This document shows positions 1-9,080 of a stretch of 64,000 nucleotides of DNA, piece after piece. A model generated the notes under the pieces. The model did no database searches. It was not told where the DNA came from and saw only the letters and a list, made by a program, of their open reading frames with translations. Position numbers and translations under genes: made by a program. Numbering within the stretch: the first letter of the stretch is position 1; every line of letters begins with the position of its first letter. This DNA is from Noviherbaspirillum_A sp047237965. GTDB taxonomy: Bacteria > Pseudomonadota > Gammaproteobacteria > Burkholderiales > Burkholderiaceae_D. The stretch covers positions 2,170,001 through 2,234,000 of the forward strand of contig NZ_JBDFLX010000001.1 in the NCBI RefSeq assembly GCF_047237965.1, read 5' to 3'.

Positions 1-896
1 TGGTACACATATCCCGTCAGTTTCGAGGAAGGCAGGCCCGTCAGCACTTCGAATTCGGCGTTCGCGGTGCCGCCGCCAAAAACCGGAGACACCATTTCAG
101 TAAGGGTAAAACCATTTTCCAACAGGCTGAAAAAGCTGGATTTTCCTTGTTGCGCTCCCACGTCCCAACATGCCTCACACAGAACAAGAATGATTTTCCT
201 TGGCAAAGGCAACTTGCTGCCTCCCGCAGCCTTGGAAGATTTCAACTTCAATGCCAGGGAAGCTGTTTCCCTGGGCGGTATATTCTGGATAAGACGCTTT
301 TTACTGGTGTAGATCAGATGAAAAGGAAGTCCGTTCTTCCGGACGTCGGTCACCATATGCCAGCCCACATATTCCAATCCGAGAAATTGGGAAAAGAAGC
401 GTTGGCTAATTAGCGGCGAATCCTTGTGTTCAGTGAAATGCGGGTATAAAGAAAAAATAGAAACCAGCCCGCCTAAAAATGCGAATTTCAATGAATTTCT
501 CTTGCGGAAGCCATTGCGCCAAGCCGAATAAATGATGAAGAAGCAGACGAGAAGCAAGCCAACGGATAGCCAGAGAATGGTCGATGGCGCGTAGCTGGGA
601 AGTTGGCTGACCTGCCTGATTGCCAGAAAATCGTAAAATCCCAAGGGTTCACCGTTCATTGCCAGCTTGGTGGAACTTACCTCGCCCAGCAGCACGATGA
701 TGAAAGACAAAAACAAGGAAGACTGAAAAAGGGTAAGAAAAGGAAGCAGCAAAAAAATGACAGCATAGACCGGCAGAAGTTTCGGCTGATCCAGAAAAAA
801 CGATTTCACGCCGAATTCCCAACCGCTGGCATGCGCTACCGAAAAATAAATCAGGGCAAGCGAAACAAGGAGGCGGGAAAATTTTGAAAAATTCAT
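1..896 (-). CDS. LTA-synthase / phosphoglycerol-transferase-like membrane sulfatase (partial, C-terminus off the left edge)
   Basis: The reverse strand is open from an ATG at 896 to the window edge (298 codons), with an in-frame stop just upstream at 906-908. The first ~150 residues hold about five hydrophobic segments (around residues 9-22, 43-60, 64-78, 105-122, 132-150), followed by an extracytoplasmic part. The motif SPVFGGGTANAEFEVLTGLP (from about residue 270) matches the catalytic-nucleophile region of LtaS/OpgB-type sulfatases, with the nucleophile at Thr277 by analogy. An earlier Glu in 'LCEACWD' fits the first metal ligand. Family members transfer glycerol-phosphate from phosphatidylglycerol to a glycan outside the membrane. 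It lies downstream of a polysaccharide export operon on the same strand, so a role in decorating that glycan is plausible but inferred. The metal site at the C-terminus is outside the window. No clear Shine-Dalgarno sequence is visible. Confidence 0.8.
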   Translation of the reverse strand, partial: MNFSKFSRLLVSLALIYFSVAHASGWEFGVKSFFLDQPKLLPVYAVIFLLLPFLTLFQSSLFLSFIIVLLGEVSSTKLAMNGEPLGFYDFLAIRQVSQLPSYAPSTILWLSVGLLLVCFFIIYSAWRNGFRKRNSLKFAFLGGLVSIFSLYPHFTEHKDSPLISQRFFSQFLGLEYVGWHMVTDVRKNGLPFHLIYTSKKRLIQNIPPRETASLALKLKSSKAAGGSKLPLPRKIILVLCEACWDVGAQQGKSSFFSLLENGFTLTEMVSPVFGGGTANAEFEVLTGLPSSKLTGYVY

Positions 897-1696
897 GAAA
901 TCGTCTTAAATAGTCGTGATCGTAATTTAAAAAATCAGACCCATCAGAAATGCGCTGTTAAATTTTGAATAAATCATTTCAGTGCAGCATGATCCATGAT
1001 AAGAAACGAAATGCTTCCTGCTGGAAGGAGCCGGCACATAAATGGCTGAAAATATAAGCATTCGCCAAGGGCGAAAATACTTCAAAAGCGCCTGGACTTA
1101 GAAAGCTCAAAAATTGCGTTGCGTGTTCCTGCATCCAATGGCCTGCGAGCCGCAGGAAATGCACCGCCGACTCCAGCTTCAAAATGTAATCTATTAAATG
1201 AAGGGCAACTCCCATGCCCGATTTCCCCACACAGCGCAATGCTTGATGCCTGCAACAGGGCAGCATCCTACCTTATTTTCGCCGGGAAACTATCATGAAA
1301 AGTAAATTTTGGCAACATTGTTGCTAAATTCCGTCATACATTTTTACATTATTTCAGGTGGCAGACCGGGAGGAGGTACAGATTCACATCATTCCGGGAA
1401 TCAGCTTTGCTGCAGGATGCGTCGTTGAAATTCCACCTGCATTCAGCGCGAGGCTCGCAATCCGGGATAGTTTGGGGAGGCAGAGAGACGCCTTGCGGGC
1501 AAGAAAGGATGAGCAGTCTGTGAAGGCAGGCCTGACGCACCCTGGATATCTACAGTGCTTTTGGTCAACGCGGCTTTTGCTTTTACCGCGTTAACGATTG
1601 TCGATGCAACGTCATGCCGGACGACCGGTCAGGGCCGGGTACTCACCGCTTTTAAAAACATAGCCGGCCGGCTTTAATTAATGCCGTGCCGCGTGA
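897..1696. other. AT-rich gap of about 800 bp without a convincing gene
   Basis: No frame here carries a recognisable protein family. A 95-codon reverse frame (979-1266) and a 63-codon reverse frame (1349-1540) exist. Neither resembles a known protein or has a clear ribosome-binding site. A fully palindromic 12-mer (AGCCGGCCGGCT) at 1662-1673, followed by TTAATTAAT, lies about 25 bp past the 3' end of the glycosyltransferase gene and could act in 3'-end formation. The stretch must also contain the promoter for the leftward sulfatase gene unless that gene is read through from the operon. Confidence 0.4.
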
Positions 1697-2824
1697 CTAT
1701 GAGGCTAGCGCATTCCCGAAGAGATTTACTGCGTCAAAGCGCGCGTACCAACTATTTTCAGAACGGAAGTTTCGTATTTCTTCCAGTTCTGGCTGGTAGT
1801 CTTTTACCAACTGCAACAGGCCTTGCAAATCGGTAGCATGATTAATGATGGATACACCATGCAGATTTCCTCGCAAGGCCATTTCCCCGAAGCTTGTGGA
1901 AATGACTGGCAAGCCCAGTGCGCGATATTCGTAATATTTGATGGGATCGACGGATGAGGTTAATGCATTGATCTTGAAGGGAATGAGTCCGGCAGAAAAA
2001 TTTTGCATCATCTCGATTGCCTCTGGGTGCGGGCAAGCGGGCACAAGCTCGATATTTTTCGGCAGCGGCGCCGGAGGCGGCGAGTAAACCGGCCCGATCA
2101 GGCGCACAACGGTTTCGGGGTTTGCGATCGCCAGCCTGATCACCAGCGGCCAGTCAAACCAATTCGCAATTGTGCCGACATAACCGAACACCGGCTTACC
2201 GGAGTAACGCGCCACCCCGGCATCGGGAAGGACCTCGGTGGCGCAGGCATTATGCGCCAACACCGGCTTGGGCACATTTCCTGAAAATCTTTCGAGCAGC
2301 GCGGTGGACGACGCCAACAGCATGCTTACATTGGCGGCAATCCGATCTTCCCTGCGTCGCATGGCCCAGGAAGAAAATCCGCCATAGAAAGCAGCAAAGT
2401 CGTCCATGGCGTCGTAGACGCGCGGTATGTCGAAGTGTCTTTTCGTTAACTGCAAAGCGAGTTCGGACGGCTTTCCAATGACAAGGCAAGTCTCTTTCAC
2501 TGAAACAAAAGACGCCACTTTATTCATCAGCTCCGTCCACAACAGGCGGTTGATCGCGCCTGACCCAGGACCCGGTTCGATAGGAAGCGATCGGGGCTTA
2601 AGCACCGTCAGCCAGGCATTCGCACCGGGTTTTGCGTCCTCTTTGCCCTGAATTGCCGACCTGGAAACGATCCGGCGCAAGTCGGACAATTCTGGAAATC
2701 TGGTGGGATAAGGATCTATCCATAAAACCCTGTCGCCGTGGCGGGCCTGAAACCATTCAACGAACTTGTGGGGACGTTGAGCAAAGCTCGCCCACGGCAC
2801 CGGCGACAGGTAAACGAGCTGCAT
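1697..2824 (-). CDS. Glycosyltransferase, TuaH-like (GT-B fold)
   Basis: This 375-residue protein begins MQLVYLSPVPWASFAQRPHK, an N-terminus typical of TuaH-like glycosyltransferases. It carries the 'YDAMDDFAAF' motif (near residue 140). In the C-terminal domain are 'VGYVGTIANWFDWPL' and the nucleotide-sugar-binding 'SSVDPIKYYEYRALGLPVIS'. It probably adds a sugar to the exported polysaccharide at the cytoplasmic face; donor and acceptor cannot be read from sequence. Its ATG overlaps the wecB stop by one base (TGATG), indicating translational coupling at the end of the leftward operon. Its C-terminal half resembles the last part of the 812-residue fusion protein encoded upstream, so the two are probably paralogous domains. 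Confidence 0.8.
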   Translation of the reverse strand: MQLVYLSPVPWASFAQRPHKFVEWFQARHGDRVLWIDPYPTRFPELSDLRRIVSRSAIQGKEDAKPGANAWLTVLKPRSLPIEPGPGSGAINRLLWTELMNKVASFVSVKETCLVIGKPSELALQLTKRHFDIPRVYDAMDDFAAFYGGFSSWAMRRREDRIAANVSMLLASSTALLERFSGNVPKPVLAHNACATEVLPDAGVARYSGKPVFGYVGTIANWFDWPLVIRLAIANPETVVRLIGPVYSPPPAPLPKNIELVPACPHPEAIEMMQNFSAGLIPFKINALTSSVDPIKYYEYRALGLPVISTSFGEMALRGNLHGVSIINHATDLQGLLQLVKDYQPELEEIRNFRSENSWYARFDAVNLFGNALAS

Positions 2825-3918
2825 CAGGCTGCAAAAGCTTTCAGCACATTGACGATGCGCTCCGCGCCGCGGCCATCGCCATAGGGCGAGATGCCGCGCG
2901 ACATGCCAGCATAGGCCGCTTCATCATCCAGCAGGCGTTGCGTTTCGCTCACGATTCGATCGTAGTCGGAGCCGACCAGTTTCACGACCAGTTGCTCAAC
3001 CGCCTCGGGTCGCTCGGTTTCGTCACGCAAGACCAATACAGGCTTGCCCAGGGCAGGCGCTTCTTCCTGCACGCCGCCCGAATCGCTGATGATCAGATAG
3101 GAGCGCTGCATCGCAGCCACGAAAGGCGCATAGTCGAGCGGCGCACACAGGATGATGTTCGGACTGGCGCCCAGCATTTCGTGAGCAACATCCTTGACGT
3201 TCGGATTGGGATGCACCGGGTACAGGAACTGCACGTCAGGGTTACGCTCGGCAAGCGTTTTCAGCGCACGGCAGATGTTGCGGAACGGTTCGCCGAAATT
3301 TTCCCGGCGATGGGAAGTGATCAGGATCAGCCGTTTCGAGGCATCGATGTTGATCCCCAGGTCGAGGTCTTTTTTCGCAGTCATCAACAGCGCGTCGATG
3401 ACCGTGTTGCCGGTAACCGTAATGGCGCTGTCGACAATGCCTTCCCTGAGCAGGTTTTGCCGCGAACTTTCGGTCGGCGCGAAATGCCAGCGCGCGAACC
3501 TCCCGGTGATGACGCGGTTGGCCTCTTCAGGAAACGGATTATCCATATCCCAGGTGCGCAAACCGGCTTCGACGTGGCCGATGGGAATACGGTGATAGAA
3601 ACATGCCAGAGACACCGCCATCACTGTGGTGGTATCGCCTTGCACCAGAACCACGTCGGGCTTTTCGGCAAGCAGCACATCATCCATGTCGAGCAGCAGG
3701 CGCGCGGTCAGCGTTGTCAGCGCCTGGTTGGGGCGCATGATATCGAGATCGATATCGGGCGTAATATCGAAGAAATTTAATACCTGATCCAGCATATGGC
3801 GATGCTGGGCGGTAGCGAGAACCCTGACTTGCGCCCACGGTTGTTCTTTAAGCGCCAAAATGACAGGAGCCATCTTGATAGCCTCGGGCCGCGTACCAAC
3901 AACAATTAGAATTTTCAT
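2824..3918 (-). CDS. wecB: UDP-N-acetylglucosamine 2-epimerase (non-hydrolysing)
   Basis: A 364-residue cytoplasmic enzyme interconverting UDP-GlcNAc and UDP-ManNAc, supplying ManNAc or ManNAcA units for surface glycan. Family signatures are clear: GTRPEAIKMAPV at residues 8-19, HVEAGLRT, PEEANR, and SDSGGVQEEAPALGKPVLVL followed by RDETERPE. Length is normal for the family (about 360-380). It starts 4 bp after the WbsX stop and overlaps the next glycosyltransferase start by 1 bp, so it sits in the middle of a tightly packed operon. No dehydrogenase (wecC) lies nearby, so whether ManNAc or ManNAcA is used cannot be decided from this window. Confidence 0.95.
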   Translation of the reverse strand: MKILIVVGTRPEAIKMAPVILALKEQPWAQVRVLATAQHRHMLDQVLNFFDITPDIDLDIMRPNQALTTLTARLLLDMDDVLLAEKPDVVLVQGDTTTVMAVSLACFYHRIPIGHVEAGLRTWDMDNPFPEEANRVITGRFARWHFAPTESSRQNLLREGIVDSAITVTGNTVIDALLMTAKKDLDLGINIDASKRLILITSHRRENFGEPFRNICRALKTLAERNPDVQFLYPVHPNPNVKDVAHEMLGASPNIILCAPLDYAPFVAAMQRSYLIISDSGGVQEEAPALGKPVLVLRDETERPEAVEQLVVKLVGSDYDRIVSETQRLLDDEAAYAGMSRGISPYGDGRGAERIVNVLKAFAA

Positions 3919-3922
3919 TTCG

Positions 3923-5251
3923 CTAACCCCTTGCTCCCTCGATGGCTTGGCGAGTGGCGTTCAAATAAGCGTATCCATACCGCTTGTCTGGCTCAAGATA
4001 GGTGCCTTCACCCCATTCATTCCAAGCATTGATGAAGATGTACTGGTCTTCCAGATCGTCGCGATTCCTGGCTTCAAGCAGAATATCTTTCAGCCAGCGC
4101 TCATATAAAGCCGGCGTTGCTCCCTCAAAGATCATTCCTTTATTGTCACGTCGCGCGGTATTGTCCCACATCGGCATTGCAGCGCGATGCAGCTTAGGAT
4201 GGTCATATGCGAAATACTTTTTCTGTTCTACGATATCGCGATAATCAAGCACGATGCCGCCGAATTCCTGCATATAGTCGATCTTCGAGCTTATATCAAC
4301 ACAATGCTTGAAAAGCGTGCCTGGATGAAATTCGCTTTGTGCGTCAAAACCGAGTTCAAGCAAATTGACGTCCCAAGTATGCTCTTTCACACCAATGATA
4401 TAGATATCGCCAATGCCGGCGTCAATACAGTGTTTCCGCCAAGCTGCGATGGTACTGGCACATTCCGGAATGAATGATGGGCGATATACAGTGAGAACTG
4501 GTCTGCCATTCATCCGTATATACCGGGCATCACGCATGTATGGGACAACGCTTTCGATGAACGCAGTATAGCTTTCCACAGTTTCGCTCTGCTTCATCAG
4601 AATTTCACCACAGGACCCATCGAATCTGCGAGTCCAGGATTCATTTGCCCAGCAAAGCGAAAAGGGAAAATCAATATCCTGGGCTTCCAGAAACATATCG
4701 AGCGGCTTATCCAGCAAACGCTTGCCATCGAACCAGTAATAATAAAAACAAAAACCATAGACGCCGTACATCTGTGCCAATTCGACTTGACGCCGGATGT
4801 TATCCAGAATTCTTAAATCATAGTACCCAAGTTCACCGGGCAAGCGTGGCTGATAATGTCCCACATATTGCGGTACGGCCCGCGACACATTGTTCCATTC
4901 GGTGACTCCCTTCCCCCACCACAGATCGTTTTCTTCGGTCGGATGAAACTGAGGAAGATAATAAGCGAGTATCTTTGCATCGCCCTCCTCGCGCTGATAA
5001 CGGCGCGAACTCAGCTCGACATGCTCTTCAGTCGGCTTTCCAGGCAACGCGAGAACTTGACTGACATATTTCTGAAGGAGTTCTTCACGGCTGACCGGCG
5101 CTGATACTGTCGCTGTGCCGGGGTCGCTCGCGGCTCTTTTCATATTGCGTGAAAATCTCCGAGCACGTCCGACGAGTGACTCCTTGGTTTCTTCAGGCAA
5201 TGGCAGCCGCCAATATATTCTCCGTAGCAGTTGATATAAATTTTGGTTCAC
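3923..5251 (-). CDS. WbsX-type glycan-biosynthesis protein (GH99-like fold)
   Basis: This 442-residue protein has the WbsX signature: 'ILAYYLPQFHPTEENDLWWG' near residue 95, 'GVTEWNNVSRAVPQYVGHYQ', 'YGFCFYYYWFDGKRLLDKPL' and 'INAWNEWGEGTYLEPD' near the end. WbsX proteins are found in O-antigen and capsule loci and are usually annotated as glycosyltransferases, although the fold is that of endomannosidase-like GH99 enzymes. The actual reaction is not well established. A polar N-terminal extension of about 90 residues precedes the domain. The gene lies 46 bp downstream of the methyltransferase/glycosyltransferase fusion and 4 bp upstream of wecB. Confidence 0.85.
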   Translation of the reverse strand: MNQNLYQLLRRIYWRLPLPEETKESLVGRARRFSRNMKRAASDPGTATVSAPVSREELLQKYVSQVLALPGKPTEEHVELSSRRYQREEGDAKILAYYLPQFHPTEENDLWWGKGVTEWNNVSRAVPQYVGHYQPRLPGELGYYDLRILDNIRRQVELAQMYGVYGFCFYYYWFDGKRLLDKPLDMFLEAQDIDFPFSLCWANESWTRRFDGSCGEILMKQSETVESYTAFIESVVPYMRDARYIRMNGRPVLTVYRPSFIPECASTIAAWRKHCIDAGIGDIYIIGVKEHTWDVNLLELGFDAQSEFHPGTLFKHCVDISSKIDYMQEFGGIVLDYRDIVEQKKYFAYDHPKLHRAAMPMWDNTARRDNKGMIFEGATPALYERWLKDILLEARNRDDLEDQYIFINAWNEWGEGTYLEPDKRYGYAYLNATRQAIEGARG

Positions 5252-5297
5252 TCTTTTCTCAATTCATATGTTAAAAAAGCAGATTTCGATCTTGCCA

Positions 5298-7736
5298 CTA
5301 TGGGTTATTGACGGTTTTTATGCCTGCAAGAAGATACATTGACAGGGCCTTTTCAGCCCATGAATTTTTTTCCGCATCGTTGGCAAGCGCCTCCATGTAA
5401 GCAGCATCGTCCTTTGATGAAGCTCCAGTAACAAGATTACGCATGAAATCTTCATGAGTATTCGAGACCAGGCATGATTTATATTTGGCGCACTCAGGCA
5501 AATAAGTAGTAACAACCGGCTTCGAAGCGGCCATGTACTCGAACAGCTTTACCGGCGAGACAGATTCCGTAAGTTCGTAACGCTTGAATGGCAGGATGCC
5601 AATATCGTAGAAAGCTGCATATTCACTCAGAACAAAATAGGATTTGCTACCGAGAAAATGCACATTTGGCATTTGTAAAATGCCGCTCTGCGCCAGCGAT
5701 TCGTCATGTGCGTATCCAATAAGCACCAACTCATACTTGCCATCGCGCGCTATTTTTTCCAGCAAATCGTAATCGATCCAATTTGCCAATGCGCCATGAT
5801 AGCCAACTACCGTCCGCCCCGACGCCAATGCTGGCTCCATGTCTGCGGGTGGATAAGGAACTTGTTTGCGCCAATGTGCGAGATCCACCCCATTCGTGGA
5901 AAGAATGCATCGGTCACTACGGTATTTATTCACTTCCGCAAACAACTTGTCTGACGTAGCTACAACGAAAACTGCTTCGTGTTTCAATAGCCATTTATGC
6001 CGTTCAATTACGAACGAAGGAATTTCCCCGGTGATCTCCTCACTGATCTCGTCAATGTATTCATAAACGACCATAATCCCATCGCCAAGAAAACGCTCAA
6101 CGTCGCTTATTTTTGTGGCAAGATCAATCGACTGCAAGCGCAGCAGTTTCGGCTGGCTAGCTTCCGAGAGTGCATTAAATACGCAATGCACGACTTGGTC
6201 GTCGAGTGCATCAAATACGATTACATTACCTTCGGCTCGATTGAAAACAAAAATATCCTTGTCCACTTGCAAATGGCCGCCGTAAAGGGCTAGTCCTCCG
6301 AGTTGGGCAGCCTGTAACGACATATGCTGAAAGCGCTGAAACAGCGGCGTGCTCCATCCCATTGGGACATGGAAAATATCAATGAAATCGGGATGTCCGA
6401 TAATGATTTTTCTTAATTGCTGCAAGCGCTGTTCGTAGGTGCGGCGGCGGACCAGTTTTTCCATCCACGAGGTGCTTAATCTGTGGGAAGCGCGTACCGC
6501 CAGAGGAATAGAACGCAGCAGCCCATGTCGCCGGACACCCTGCCGATAGCGGGTTGCAAGATAGGCAAGCCGTTTACGCCAAAGCGGGTAATCCTCGTAC
6601 GTTGAAACAGGAGCTGTCTCAACGCCGTCTACAGACACATTTCCCTGCGCCCTGCCCTGATTCTTCATGACCGCTCCTACCATTCTGAGCGGTCTGGTGA
6701 CTTTCCATGAACGACTGCTTTTGAGAGCCGCGATCTGCTGGCCATATTGCTCTAACCATCTATCCCTTTCCGCGACAGCCTCTCTCAGGAAATTCATTTC
6801 CCCGTTCTGCACTTTGACTTCAGATGTCAGGGAATCGATTTCCTCCAGGCTACGTGCAATCTTGTCCTCTGCTTTAGCAATTTCATGGATACGCGCCTCT
6901 ATGGCCTTCGCAAACTCTGATTGCTTCTCCTCCAGCAAATTGTTGAGGCGAGCTATTTGTTGCTTGTTTTCCTCAATGAGAGAATTTGCCACAATTAATT
7001 CTGACTCGCGAGCACTAATAGCTGATGACAAGCGCCCGATTTCAGTCGTCGTATCGCTGGCATACACCAGGGAGTCGGACAAATTTAGTTTGAGGCTGTC
7101 TAACCATTGGGGCTCCCCGTACACCACAATTACCTGATCGCCTCCCCACAGCGTATTTGGCAGAAAACGACAATCAACCACCTTGCACCATGCCAACCTG
7201 AATCCATTTTTTAAATTGGCTGGTATATTTTCTGGAAGGAAAGAATAAAAATGCTCATCGATCCTCTCATATTCCCTGTAAGGCAATGCCAGGACGACTG
7301 CCTTCCTTGCATGCAAGGAAATGTCTTCCAGAACATCGTATGGCTTATGAAAATGCTCAAGCGTATTTGATGAAAAAACAACATCGAATTGAGCACTTGG
7401 CTCTGACGGCTGCCCAACCCAATCTTCGGCAATAAAACGGATTGCCGGATAACGGCTTGTCGCCTGATTGATTGCGACATGTGAAAAATCCACACCCGTA
7501 ATTTGGTCTGCAGCGATGTAGCTGGCCCAGACGTCAGTTCCGTCCCCCTGCGCGCAACCCCAGTCCACCAGGGAAAAAGCATTTCGCTTAATCTCTTCCA
7601 AAAGCCAGTCCGGAAGGTTATCGATCGCAATATGGGAAAAGAAACGGGATTGCCGGGGACCCTCGCGAGATTCCCAATTTTCCTGGAAACGGCCATCCCA
7701 GTAAATACTGGAATTAATAATATTTTCGTCTGTCAT
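5298..7736 (-). CDS. Fusion protein: SAM methyltransferase, coiled coil, GT-B glycosyltransferase
   Basis: An 812-residue protein with three parts. Residues about 1-200 are a class I methyltransferase, with motif I 'LVDWGCAQGDGTD' (about 56-68), 'ITGVDFS' and 'FDVVFSSNTLEHFH'. Residues about 230-345 are a heptad-rich, E/K/L-rich coiled coil ending in 'ALKSSRSWKVTRPLR', a motif common in multidomain glycan enzymes. Residues about 430-812 are a glycosyltransferase with 'VGYHGALANWIDYDLLEKIA' and 'ESVSPVKLFEYMAASKPVV'. The ATG directly abuts the wzt stop (TAA-ATG). Methyltransferases joined to coiled coils in ABC-exported O-antigen systems (WbdD of E. coli O9a) cap the chain and measure its length. 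Such a role here is inference. No kinase domain is evident. Confidence 0.85.
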   Translation of the reverse strand: MTDENIINSSIYWDGRFQENWESREGPRQSRFFSHIAIDNLPDWLLEEIKRNAFSLVDWGCAQGDGTDVWASYIAADQITGVDFSHVAINQATSRYPAIRFIAEDWVGQPSEPSAQFDVVFSSNTLEHFHKPYDVLEDISLHARKAVVLALPYREYERIDEHFYSFLPENIPANLKNGFRLAWCKVVDCRFLPNTLWGGDQVIVVYGEPQWLDSLKLNLSDSLVYASDTTTEIGRLSSAISARESELIVANSLIEENKQQIARLNNLLEEKQSEFAKAIEARIHEIAKAEDKIARSLEEIDSLTSEVKVQNGEMNFLREAVAERDRWLEQYGQQIAALKSSRSWKVTRPLRMVGAVMKNQGRAQGNVSVDGVETAPVSTYEDYPLWRKRLAYLATRYRQGVRRHGLLRSIPLAVRASHRLSTSWMEKLVRRRTYEQRLQQLRKIIIGHPDFIDIFHVPMGWSTPLFQRFQHMSLQAAQLGGLALYGGHLQVDKDIFVFNRAEGNVIVFDALDDQVVHCVFNALSEASQPKLLRLQSIDLATKISDVERFLGDGIMVVYEYIDEISEEITGEIPSFVIERHKWLLKHEAVFVVATSDKLFAEVNKYRSDRCILSTNGVDLAHWRKQVPYPPADMEPALASGRTVVGYHGALANWIDYDLLEKIARDGKYELVLIGYAHDESLAQSGILQMPNVHFLGSKSYFVLSEYAAFYDIGILPFKRYELTESVSPVKLFEYMAASKPVVTTYLPECAKYKSCLVSNTHEDFMRNLVTGASSKDDAAYMEALANDAEKNSWAEKALSMYLLAGIKTVNNP

Positions 7737-9080
7737 TTATTTAACTAGAACTTCCTGTTCAATGGACGGCTGGAACAAGCCAAAAAACCTCTCATTGGAA
7801 ACCGAGGAAAAATAATGAGCACCCTCGACATATTCATAATAATGAATATCCCGATATTGGCGGTTCTCTACAGCAGCCACGAGCAAGTATTTTCCAGTAA
7901 CCAGATAGTTAGTCAGGCGAAATACCATTTTAAACCGCCCGCTTTCTGGAAGCGACGCGACCTCTTGGTCATCGGTTGCGGACACAATCAAATCTGTGCC
8001 TTTCAGGTCTTTAATTGAAAAGGCAATGCTCAAATGTTCACGCGGTATATCCGGTGCAATATCGAGTTCAATTGCGATATTGAGTGGCTTGCCCCATGAA
8101 TGAACGTCTCTGGCAATTCCGCTCTCATCACAGACGGCGGCAGAAAGTATAAGGCCTTTCCGTGAGCCCCAATGCGTGACGGGCCGGGAATCAAGTGATG
8201 GAGCCGAGATAACCGGTTCGGCGCCACTCTCCCCAGATTTTGTCGACAGGCCCTTGGCTGCCACGTCGGAACCTGTTTGCCCCTCCAAATGATCAACCTC
8301 TTCCCTGGTTTCTCCATTCAGCGATTCTTTGTCGGACTTTTCATCACTGAACATGAATTCCATGAAACGCCCCGAAACGGGAAAGACATCGCCGTCTTCG
8401 ACCATATTTCCGTGATCAAGCCAGATGGCCCGTTCGCATAAAGTGCGAACCGAGGCAACATCATGGCTGACGAACAATATGGTTGCTCCCTTTTCCTGGA
8501 TATCCTTAATCCGACGCATGCATTTGGCAACGAATCGAGCGTCGCCTACTGCCAGCGCCTCGTCGATAATAAGAATCTCGGGATCAACATTAATCGCAAT
8601 AGAAAATGCCAGCCTGGCATACATGCCACTCGAATAGGTCTTGACTGGCTGATCAAGAAAATCTCCCAATTCGGAAAATGCGAGAACATCTTGCATTCTG
8701 GCAGCCATTTCTTCATGGGGAAATCCAAGTATCGCGGCATTCATGAATATGTTTTCCCGCCCAGTGAACTCGGGATTAAACCCGGCGCCTAGTTCAAGTA
8801 AAGCTGCTACCCGGCCATACGCACTCACTGTCCCATACGTTGGTGTTACAGTTCCGCAAATCATCTGGAGCAGTGTCGATTTTCCACTGCCATTGCGCCC
8901 TATGATTCCTACCGTTTCTCCTTTGTTTATAGAAAAAGAAACATTGCGCAGTGCCCAGAATTCACGGAAAAACTGTTTTTTTCCACGAGACAGCATCTGC
9001 ATCAATCTGTCTCTCGGCTTATCATAAATGTGATAGCACTTGCTCAGCTCATCGACCTTGATTGCCAAACTAGAGGACAT
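7737..9080 (-). CDS. wzt: Polysaccharide ABC exporter ATP-binding protein with C-terminal glycan-binding domain
   Basis: The ATPase subunit of the polysaccharide exporter, 447 residues from the ATG at 9080, which overlaps the end of wzm by 11 bp; an ATG 36 bp upstream is less likely. Walker A GRNGSGKST lies at residues 61-69, the signature 'TYSSGMYARLAFSIA' follows, and Walker B is 'ILIIDEALAVGD'. After about residue 250 comes an acidic linker, then a beta-rich domain ('HWGSRKGLILSAAVCDESG' to the end). This matches Wzt C-terminal domains that recognise the modified end of the glycan before export. The extended C-terminus is the mark of exporters whose substrate carries a terminal cap, which fits the methyltransferase encoded next. 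Confidence 0.93.
   Translation of the reverse strand: MSSSLAIKVDELSKCYHIYDKPRDRLMQMLSRGKKQFFREFWALRNVSFSINKGETVGIIGRNGSGKSTLLQMICGTVTPTYGTVSAYGRVAALLELGAGFNPEFTGRENIFMNAAILGFPHEEMAARMQDVLAFSELGDFLDQPVKTYSSGMYARLAFSIAINVDPEILIIDEALAVGDARFVAKCMRRIKDIQEKGATILFVSHDVASVRTLCERAIWLDHGNMVEDGDVFPVSGRFMEFMFSDEKSDKESLNGETREEVDHLEGQTGSDVAAKGLSTKSGESGAEPVISAPSLDSRPVTHWGSRKGLILSAAVCDESGIARDVHSWGKPLNIAIELDIAPDIPREHLSIAFSIKDLKGTDLIVSATDDQEVASLPESGRFKMVFRLTNYLVTGKYLLVAAVENRQYRDIHYYEYVEGAHYFSSVSNERFFGLFQPSIEQEVLVK

Noticed and set aside
979..1266. 95-codon reverse ORF
   Set aside because: No family resemblance, no ribosome-binding site, and Cys/His-rich random-looking composition.
2632..3780. 382-codon forward frame opposite wecB
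   Set aside because: Antisense of a confidently identified epimerase gene; the peptide is Arg/His/Gln-rich without any motif.
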